From Bacteroidota bacterium (lineage in GTDB: Bacteria; Bacteroidota; Bacteroidia; Chitinophagales; Chitinophagaceae): 13,596 nt of DNA. This document shows, one piece after another, positions 1 through 5,624 of this stretch. Made by a program: the position numbers and the translations under genes. The notes beneath the pieces were generated by a model that saw nothing but the letters and a program-made list of their open reading frames with translations, was not told where the DNA came from and did not search any database. The DNA is taken from positions 1 through 13,596 of the forward strand of contig CANGUS010000019.1 of assembly GCA_947457085.1 (NCBI GenBank). Direction: 5' to 3'. Position 1 is the first letter of the stretch. Every line of letters begins with the position of its first letter.

Positions 1-2
1 CC

Positions 3-635
3 CTAACAAAAACAGGCGATACAATTTATGTTTCGGCACAGTATGGAAATATGATATACCGAGTGATTCCTTCAATACCACAAATAGATAAAATTTCGAT
101 AGAAAAAGGGAAAGCACCGGTCACTACGCCTCAATTAAAAGACCCACATGAAATTCTAATGAGTCCCGATTACAGTAAGTATTTCATCACATGTGAAGCC
201 AGTAATGAAGTGGTCGTGATGAATGCCAAAACAGATACTATTTTAAAATCAATTCCAGTAGGTATTTATCCTAAAGCCATGGCGTATTCCAAAAATAGAA
301 ATTGGTTGTTTGTAACTTGCCAAGAAGACAATAGTATTTTGTATCCAACCTTAAAAGTTAAAGGAACCGTTTATGTCATTGACATGAACACGCTCAATGT
401 GGTTAAAATATTGGATGAAAAATTTTATCAACCACATGGTATCGCGGTAGATGACCGAGCCAATAAATTATTTGTGGTTAGCAGAAATGCTACTCCCAAT
501 GGGCCCGCACCGCATCACGCTTCGGGTTGTGATGGCCGAAATGGATTTTTTCATACAATCGATTTAACTACTTGGAAGGTTATAAAACGCAACAGTGAAT
601 TGTCTACCGATCCTTACAATATGGATATTCGATAA
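3..635 (+). CDS. YVTN/YncE-like beta-propeller protein, 3' part (5' end outside window)
   Basis: The frame is open from the left edge, so the first internal ATG at 51 is not the real start; 210 codons are visible. The sequence has repeating propeller blades of the YVTN type: a 'spdysKYFITCEASNEVVVMNA' blade, then 'FVTCQEDNSIL', 'GTVYVIDMNTLNVVKIL' and 'PHGIAVDDRANKLFVVSR'. Such proteins in Bacteroidota are usually exported or lipid-anchored and act as extracytoplasmic binding or scaffold domains, but no ligand can be read from the sequence. Near the C terminus a loop rich in possible metal ligands (PHHASGCDGRNG, bases 510-545) interrupts the last blades. The protein ends soon after a blade, so it probably consists mainly of the propeller. 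The signal peptide and N-terminal half are missing from the window. Family assignment is fairly sure; function is unknown. Confidence 0.75.
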   Translation, partial: LTKTGDTIYVSAQYGNMIYRVIPSIPQIDKISIEKGKAPVTTPQLKDPHEILMSPDYSKYFITCEASNEVVVMNAKTDTILKSIPVGIYPKAMAYSKNRNWLFVTCQEDNSILYPTLKVKGTVYVIDMNTLNVVKILDEKFYQPHGIAVDDRANKLFVVSRNATPNGPAPHHASGCDGRNGFFHTIDLTTWKVIKRNSELSTDPYNMDIR

Positions 636-696
636 TTCCTATCTATTAAAAAAGAACCCAGTAAGATATCATCCTCATTAACTAATATCTAATCTG

Positions 697-704
697 TATA
701 TTTG
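697..704 (+). promoter_or_regulatory. Bacteroidota -7 promoter box in front of mnmA
   Basis: TATATTTG is an exact match to the TAnnTTTG -7 consensus of the Bacteroidota primary sigma factor. It ends 9 bases before the mnmA ATG at 714, so transcription would begin at or within a few bases of the start codon. No clear TTG -33 element is seen at the expected spacing, only TTA-like triplets near 678. The in-frame TTG at 702 lies inside this box and so is unlikely to be a start. Confidence 0.55.
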
Positions 705-713
705 CAATACAAA

Positions 714-1805
714 ATGAGTAAAAAAGGGAAAATATTAGTTGCTATGAGTGGCGGTATTGACAGTACAGTGGCCGCTTTAATGTTACATGAACAAGGATAT
801 GAAGTGATAGGCATCACCATGAAAACATGGGATTATGCGGCTGTAAATGCTTCGGGTAAAAAAGAAACAGGTTGCTGTAATGTAGATAGTTTTAATGATG
901 CTCGCTTAGCTGCAGTCGAACATGGATTTCCTCATTATGTATTGGATATTAGAGAAGAATTCGGCGATGCAGTGATAGAAAATTTTGTAGATGAATACAT
1001 CGCTGGAAGAACTCCTAATCCTTGTGTTATGTGTAATACCCACATCAAATGGAATGCCTTATTAAAAAAAGCAGATTCTCTAGATTGTGAGTTTATAGCC
1101 ACTGGTCACTATGTGAATGTTAGAGAAGAAAACAAGCGCTTTGTTTTATCAAAAGGTAAAGATGAAACGAAAGACCAAAGCTATGTTTTATGGGGTTTAA
1201 ACCAAGATTGTTTAAGTAGAAGCGTATACCCCTTAGGTAATTATCGAAAAACAGAAATAAGACAAATGGCATTGGATTTTGGATATCCCGAATTGGCTAA
1301 AAAAAGTGAGAGTTATGAAATTTGTTTTGTGCCAGACAATGACTATCGTAATTTTTTGAAGAAAAAAGTAGTTGATCTAGAAGAAAGAGTAGATGGTGGA
1401 AATTATGTGCTTACTGATGGTACCATTGTAGGCAAACACAAAGGCTATCCATTTTATACCATCGGACAACGCAAAGGCTTAGACATAGCGCTTGGGAAAC
1501 CCATGTTTGTCATTCAAATCATACCAGAAACCAATACGGTTGTTTTAGGTGATGAAATCGAACTAGATAAAGCCCACATGTTTGTATCAAAAATGAATTA
1601 TATAAAATATGATACAATAAAAGATGGACAAGCAGCGTTTAGTAAAATACGATATAAATCAACTGCAGTTTCATCAACGCTTTTTAATGAAAATGGCGCC
1701 ATAAAATCTGTATTTGATGCCCCTGTAAAAGGAATTGCACCAGGACAATCGGCTGTGTTCTATGAAGGGGACGATGTAGTTGCCGGAGGAATCATATTAT
1801 TTTAA
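714..1805 (+). CDS. mnmA: tRNA-specific 2-thiouridylase MnmA
   Basis: This cytoplasmic enzyme adds sulfur to C2 of the wobble uridine 34 of Lys, Glu and Gln tRNAs, using ATP and a relayed persulfide. The 363-residue protein has the normal family length. The N-terminal PP-loop SGGIDST (residues 12-18) binds ATP. PNPCVMCN (101-108) carries the expected catalytic Cys107 and EICFVPDN (202-209) the partner Cys204. GHYVNV (131-136) and the IGQRKGLDIALGKP segment (250-263) are also family signatures, the latter before the C-terminal beta-barrel. I choose ATG 714 (MSKKGKILVAMSGG) over the in-frame TTG at 702 because the TTG is part of a perfect -7 box. Bacteroidota often carry more than one mnmA paralog; this one has both cysteines and looks active. 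A lipoprotein gene follows 25 bases downstream in the same direction. Confidence 0.95.
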   Translation: MSKKGKILVAMSGGIDSTVAALMLHEQGYEVIGITMKTWDYAAVNASGKKETGCCNVDSFNDARLAAVEHGFPHYVLDIREEFGDAVIENFVDEYIAGRTPNPCVMCNTHIKWNALLKKADSLDCEFIATGHYVNVREENKRFVLSKGKDETKDQSYVLWGLNQDCLSRSVYPLGNYRKTEIRQMALDFGYPELAKKSESYEICFVPDNDYRNFLKKKVVDLEERVDGGNYVLTDGTIVGKHKGYPFYTIGQRKGLDIALGKPMFVIQIIPETNTVVLGDEIELDKAHMFVSKMNYIKYDTIKDGQAAFSKIRYKSTAVSSTLFNENGAIKSVFDAPVKGIAPGQSAVFYEGDDVVAGGIILF

Positions 1806-1830
1806 ACCATCAATCATTGTATTTAAACTT

Positions 1831-2565
1831 ATGAAATTTAAAAGATTATTAATTATTGGATCGGTCTTCTTTGCATTGCTAACTGCTTGCAAAAAAGAAA
1901 TTATTCCCAACGACAATATACTATTGGGTAAAGAGTATTTTCCAATAACGAAAGATCATACCATAGAATATGCCATTGATTCCATTATTTACAACGATTT
2001 TAATAAATCCACAGATACCTTCAGAATGCAATTTAAAGATGTAATAGGTGAATCTTTTTATGACAATGAAGGAAGGGAGTCTTATGTTGTGAACAGATAT
2101 AGTCGTCAAGATGATACCTATTTATGGAAAGATTTAATGACATTTTATGCAACTAAAACTAATTTTAGAGTAGAAGTGGTAGAAAATAATTTACGAATGA
2201 TTAAGTTAGTTTTTCCCGTAAAACTGAAAACATATTGGTCGGGTAATATCTATATTCCCGCACAAATAGATGATAAATTAAAATGGCTTTGGAATTGGAA
2301 TTATACCTATACATATATTAATCAGCCCTTTAATACGGGTTTAGCCAGCTTCTCCAACACAATTGAAGTGATTGGAATCAATGATTCTACAAACAATCCT
2401 GAGCAATTTCCTGATGCTATTGCCAATAAAACTTATTCAAAGGAAGTGTATGCTAAAAATGTAGGATTGATATACCGAGAACTTACCAATTGGGAATACC
2501 AACCAGATGGATCAAGATACAGAAACGGGTTTACTACCATCTATAGAGCCATAAGATCATATTAA
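1831..2565 (+). CDS. Predicted lipoprotein of unknown function
   Basis: The frame is open from 1780, but ATG 1831 is chosen because it gives a textbook lipoprotein signal: MKFKR, a hydrophobic stretch, then the lipobox LTAC with the acylated cysteine at residue 20, followed by KKE. The 244-residue protein should be exported by Sec and lipid-anchored. The mature part begins with an 'LLGKEYFPITKDHTIEYAID' region and continues with 'EGRESYVVNRYSRQDDTYLWKD', a pattern I associate with uncharacterised beta-rich Bacteroidota lipoproteins. It is rich in Tyr, Trp and Asn, as expected for a surface or periplasmic beta protein. I recognise no enzyme motif. It sits 25 bases after mnmA without a visible promoter or terminator, so co-transcription is likely, although nothing suggests a shared biochemical role. 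Confidence 0.8.
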   Translation: MKFKRLLIIGSVFFALLTACKKEIIPNDNILLGKEYFPITKDHTIEYAIDSIIYNDFNKSTDTFRMQFKDVIGESFYDNEGRESYVVNRYSRQDDTYLWKDLMTFYATKTNFRVEVVENNLRMIKLVFPVKLKTYWSGNIYIPAQIDDKLKWLWNWNYTYTYINQPFNTGLASFSNTIEVIGINDSTNNPEQFPDAIANKTYSKEVYAKNVGLIYRELTNWEYQPDGSRYRNGFTTIYRAIRSY

Positions 2566-2586
2566 TTACTTACCTTACACCCAATC

Positions 2587-3213
2587 TTGGCAATCTGTCA
2601 AAATTTAAATTTAGACAAATTGCAAAATATATTTGATCAATTGATCGATTCTTTTATCGAAAATAAAATTGGTATAGCAACTGATTTTTTATCTGAAAAT
2701 TTAGCCCATCAACTTACCCAAAATTTATTACATCATTTTAATCATCATGAAATGAAAGCTGCTGGTACAGGCAATGAACAGATTGCTCTTCAAAATAAAA
2801 ATTTCAGAAGCGATAAAATATTTTGGCTCGACAAAAACAACAAGAACCCTTTCGAAGATGATTTTTTTAAGTTGATGGATGCCTTTATTTTGTATTTAAA
2901 TTCAACTTGCTTTACTTCCATTACAAGCTATGAGTTTCATTATACAATGTATGAAAAAGGTGATTTTTATAAAAAACACCTAGACCAATTTAAAAACAAT
3001 GACCGCCGAAAATTTTCTTTTATTACCTATTTAAATCAAAATTGGACAGCAGCTGATGGAGGCGAATTGCTTATTCATCATCAACACGCACAACAACATA
3101 TTTCGCCACAAAATGGGAAAAGTGTTTTCTTCAAAAGTAACGAATTACCTCATGAAGTGCTTGTCACAAATAAATCAAGAATGAGTATTACAGGTTGGTT
3201 GAAATCAGATTAA
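2587..3213 (+). CDS. PHD-like 2-oxoglutarate/Fe(II)-dependent oxygenase (SM-20/prolyl hydroxylase type)
   Basis: Predicted to hydroxylate a protein or small substrate using O2, 2-oxoglutarate and Fe(II). The double-stranded beta-helix core is clear. YEKGDFYKKHLDQF (residues 122-135, numbered from 2587) supplies the iron ligands His131 and Asp133, DGGELLIH follows, and the third ligand His189 lies in ELPHEVL. The 2-oxoglutarate-binding Arg198 sits in KSRMSITGWL at the C terminus. The Y-x3-G-x-F-Y-x2-H-x-D pattern is that of PHD/SM-20 prolyl hydroxylases; the Pseudomonas member is known to act on EF-Tu, but the target here is unknown. The start is uncertain: there is no ATG before residue 55. 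Candidates are TTG at 2587 (208 aa), TTG at 2620 and TTG at 2641. I keep 2587 because the 'IFDQLIDSF' segment looks like conserved protein. It lies 21 bases after the lipoprotein gene. Confidence 0.85.
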   Translation: MAICQNLNLDKLQNIFDQLIDSFIENKIGIATDFLSENLAHQLTQNLLHHFNHHEMKAAGTGNEQIALQNKNFRSDKIFWLDKNNKNPFEDDFFKLMDAFILYLNSTCFTSITSYEFHYTMYEKGDFYKKHLDQFKNNDRRKFSFITYLNQNWTAADGGELLIHHQHAQQHISPQNGKSVFFKSNELPHEVLVTNKSRMSITGWLKSD

Positions 3214-3248
3214 TTTTATTAGACGATTCACATCCGAGATCTCTGCAC

Positions 3249-3256
3249 TATATTTG
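3249..3256 (+). promoter_or_regulatory. Bacteroidota -7 promoter box in front of pdxA
   Basis: TATATTTG exactly matches TAnnTTTG and is followed by CAAA. It ends 20 bases before the pdxA ATG, giving a predicted leader of about 13-16 bases. It lies in the 63-base gap after the oxygenase gene, so pdxA probably has its own transcript start. No convincing TTG -33 element is visible. Confidence 0.55.
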
Positions 3257-3276
3257 CAAAGAAGAAAAATTAGATA

Positions 3277-4365
3277 ATGAGTCAAACTCCTTTCAAACCA
3301 AAAATTGGTATTACTACAGGCGATCTTAATGGCGTTGGAATTGAATTAATTCTAAAATCATTTACTGACCATAAAATTTTAGAGTATTGTACACCGGTCA
3401 TTTTTGCATCCAATAAAGTGATCAATTTTTATAAAAATATCAGTGGTGAAACACATTTGCAATATGCTGGCACAAAAGATTTAAAAGTGCTAAATCCAAA
3501 AGCGATCAATGTGTTCACTTGTTGGGATGAAGAAGTACCAATTAAGCCAGGAGAGTTAACAGAAGCCGGTGGAAAATATGGTATTCGATCATTGATGGTA
3601 GCTACACAATGTTTGAAGGACGGACAAATTGATGGATTGTTGACGAACCCAATTCATAAAAATAATTCACAATCTAACGATTTTAATTACAGTGGGCATA
3701 CTCCTTTTTTGAAAGAAAAATTTGCTGCTAAAGAGGTGGCTATGATGTTGTGTTGTGATGATATGAAAGTCACTTTACTAACCGAACATGTGCCTGTACA
3801 AGAGATTAGCAAGTATGTTACAGTAGATGCAATTGTAAGTAAAGTAAGAGTAATCAATGCAAGTATGATAAAAGATTTTGGAATCGATAGACCTAAAATT
3901 GCGGTTTTGGCTTTAAATCCACACGCTGGTGATAATGGCTTAGTAGGTAAAGAAGAAGAACAAATTATTTTTCCTGCCATTGAGAAATTAAAGGCAGAAG
4001 GTATTTTAGCTTTTGGGCCTTACAGTGCAGATTCTTTTTTTGCTCGTCAACATGATAAACAATTTGATTGCACACTGGCTATGTATCATGATCAAGGTTT
4101 GATTCCTTTCAAAAGTTTTGATAAAGGAATGGGCGTAAATTATACAGCGGGTTTGCCAATAGTGAGGACTTCCCCAGATCATGGAACTGCTTTTGATATT
4201 GCAGGAAAAAATATGGCTGACAACACTTCTTTTTTAGAGGCTTTGTTTTTATGTATTGACGTATTAAATCAACGTATTGGATATACAGAAGCTACTAAAA
4301 ATAAATTACAGAAATCACCAGGGAAAATTAAATTGAAGAAAACAAAAGAAGATATTGAAGAATAA
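3277..4365 (+). CDS. pdxA: 4-hydroxythreonine-4-phosphate dehydrogenase PdxA
   Basis: PdxA oxidises 4-phosphohydroxy-L-threonine with NAD(P)+ to 3-amino-2-oxopropyl phosphate, the step before PdxJ in the DXP-dependent vitamin B6 pathway; it is cytoplasmic and homodimeric. The 362-residue protein begins with the typical GITTGDLNGVGIELILK motif (11-27). The three metal-binding histidines can be placed by motif: His171 (TEHVPV), His216 (NPHAGDNG) and His271 (MYHDQGLIPFK). Substrate-contacting His141 lies in SGHTPFLKE, and RTSPDHGTAFDIAG (297-310) is another signature. The lysine-rich tail (about 344-362) looks like a short species-specific extension. The start ATG follows an A-rich leader without a Shine-Dalgarno sequence, normal for the phylum. 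No pdxJ is visible here. It converges with rfbC, with 20 bases between the stops. Confidence 0.95.
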   Translation: MSQTPFKPKIGITTGDLNGVGIELILKSFTDHKILEYCTPVIFASNKVINFYKNISGETHLQYAGTKDLKVLNPKAINVFTCWDEEVPIKPGELTEAGGKYGIRSLMVATQCLKDGQIDGLLTNPIHKNNSQSNDFNYSGHTPFLKEKFAAKEVAMMLCCDDMKVTLLTEHVPVQEISKYVTVDAIVSKVRVINASMIKDFGIDRPKIAVLALNPHAGDNGLVGKEEEQIIFPAIEKLKAEGILAFGPYSADSFFARQHDKQFDCTLAMYHDQGLIPFKSFDKGMGVNYTAGLPIVRTSPDHGTAFDIAGKNMADNTSFLEALFLCIDVLNQRIGYTEATKNKLQKSPGKIKLKKTKEDIEE

Positions 4366-4388
4366 AAGTAAGTAGGGTACTTTATTTA
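4361..4388. terminator. Possible weak bidirectional terminator between pdxA and rfbC
   Basis: AAAGTA (4365-4370) can pair with TACTTT (4378-4383) around a 7-base loop, extended by AT pairs with one bulge. It sits exactly between two convergent stop codons. A-rich and T-rich flanks on the two sides suit termination on both strands, but the stem is short and GC-poor. Confidence 0.3.
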
Positions 4389-4922
4389 TATCGCTAGATT
4401 CATTAATTGCTTATCTTTTTCTGACAATATAATTTCATCTTCATTCAATTGCCAATTAATATTTAACTTAGGATCTGCATAAAACACACCGCCTTCAGCC
4501 TCTTTATTGTAATAGTTATCACATTTATAACAGAAAACAGTATTGTCTTCTAATACAGAATAACCATGTGCAAATCCTCTAGGAACAAAAAGTTGTAAAT
4601 TATTTTCAGCAGATAATTCTACCGCAATATGTTGCAAATAAGTTGGAGAATCTTTTCTTAAATCGACCGCCACATCAATCACTTTTCCTTGTAAAACCCT
4701 TACTAATTTGGCTTGTGCATGTGCTCCTTTTTGAAAGTGCAATCCTCTTAAAATTCCTCTATCTGATTTCGCTTGATTGTCTTGCACAAAATGAATCTTT
4801 AAACCAGTAATTTGATTGAATTTTTGTTCATTAAAACTTTCAAAAAAATAGCCTCTATTGTCTGAAAAAACGGTTGGCTTAATAATAAAACAATCTTTTA
4901 TTTCTGTGTGAATGCATTCCAT
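4386..4922 (-). CDS. rfbC: dTDP-4-dehydrorhamnose 3,5-epimerase RfbC/RmlC
   Basis: This enzyme epimerises dTDP-4-keto-6-deoxyglucose at C3 and C5 in dTDP-L-rhamnose synthesis, supplying sugars for cell-surface polysaccharide. The 178-residue cupin protein is full length. FSDNRGYFFESFNEQKF (19-35) is the N-terminal signature. RGILRGLHFQ (55-64) carries the catalytic base His62, PRGFAHGYSVL (114-124) is the core cupin motif, and Tyr132 in FCYKCDNYY fits the catalytic acid position; Asp170 fits the partner of the His. The usual neighbours rfbA, rfbB and rfbD are absent. It is instead the last gene of a minus-strand operon, 3 bases after the HAD phosphatase stop. A related 3- or 5-monofunctional epimerase is possible, but the motifs fit RmlC well. 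Confidence 0.93.
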   Translation of the reverse strand: MECIHTEIKDCFIIKPTVFSDNRGYFFESFNEQKFNQITGLKIHFVQDNQAKSDRGILRGLHFQKGAHAQAKLVRVLQGKVIDVAVDLRKDSPTYLQHIAVELSAENNLQLFVPRGFAHGYSVLEDNTVFCYKCDNYYNKEAEGGVFYADPKLNINWQLNEDEIILSEKDKQLMNLAI

Positions 4923-4925
4923 TTT

Positions 4926-5624
4926 TTACAAAATATTTTTTATTTCAGACAAACAAGTGATTTCGAAAGTAGTCGTTCCTGGATGCTCAATTTTATTTGG
5001 ATTGAAATATACTTGATCCATGTTAACTGTTTTTGCGCCTTCAATATCAGCTTCATAAGAGTCTCCAATCATGATGCTATTGTGCGATCTTGCCCCAGTT
5101 AATAAAAAGGCATATTCGAAAATTTCTTTATGAGGTTTCATGCTCATGGCTTGTTCTGAGGTAATCATCTTATTAATAAATTCATCAATGCCAGCATTTT
5201 TAATTTTTTCATATTGTGTCAATTCAAACCCATTGGTGATTAAATGAATGGAGTAACTTTTATCTCGGCAATATTGCAAAACATCAATGGCGTATGGGAA
5301 AACATTTCTTTGTTTGGGTAAAATGTGCAAATATAAATCGCTCATTTCATGCGATAGTTTTTCATTAAAAATTTTATAGTGGGTCAATGCTTCATACATT
5401 CTTTTCCAACGCAATTCATTTCTTGAAATTTCTTTACTTCGGTATTTAGCCCATAGCTTTTCATTGATTTCATGATAGATTGCATAAAACGAATCGAAAT
5501 CGTGTACCCCTTTTTCTTGTAGAGACAATTCATTGAAAACAGCTTGCATTGTTACCACAGAATTTTTTTCAAAATCCCACAATGTGTGATCTAAATCAAA
5601 GAAAATATGTTCGTAAGATTTCAT
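4926..5624 (-). CDS. HAD-superfamily hydrolase, YjjG-like 5'-nucleotidase
   Basis: A 232-residue cytoplasmic HAD phosphatase. All four HAD motifs are present: motif I FFDLDHTLWDF with nucleophile Asp10 and Asp12, motif II LITNGF with Thr130, motif III Lys163 in MKPHKEIFEYAF, and motif IV MIGDSYEADIEGA with Asp188 and Asp193. The helical cap between motifs I and II (about 20-105) and the 'DLDHTLWDFEKNS' start match the YjjG/TIGR02254 group, which removes non-canonical pyrimidine nucleotides; the exact substrate cannot be read from sequence. The ATG overlaps the upstream stop by one base (TAATG), so translation is probably coupled to the T9SS cargo gene. rfbC follows after 3 bases. Confidence 0.87.
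   Translation of the reverse strand: MKSYEHIFFDLDHTLWDFEKNSVVTMQAVFNELSLQEKGVHDFDSFYAIYHEINEKLWAKYRSKEISRNELRWKRMYEALTHYKIFNEKLSHEMSDLYLHILPKQRNVFPYAIDVLQYCRDKSYSIHLITNGFELTQYEKIKNAGIDEFINKMITSEQAMSMKPHKEIFEYAFLLTGARSHNSIMIGDSYEADIEGAKTVNMDQVYFNPNKIEHPGTTTFEITCLSEIKNIL

Noticed and set aside
702..713. TTG start giving a four-residue longer MnmA
   Set aside because: The codon is part of an exact -7 promoter box, and the ATG at 714 gives the normal N terminus.
1780..1830. N-terminal extension of the lipoprotein overlapping mnmA
   Set aside because: ATG 1831 starts a complete lipoprotein signal with lipobox LTAC; an extension would place charged and polar residues before it.
2635..2646. Palindrome GATCAATTGATC, and a similar one at 8196-8205
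   Set aside because: Short AT-rich palindromes; one lies inside coding sequence and no shared arrangement supports an operator.
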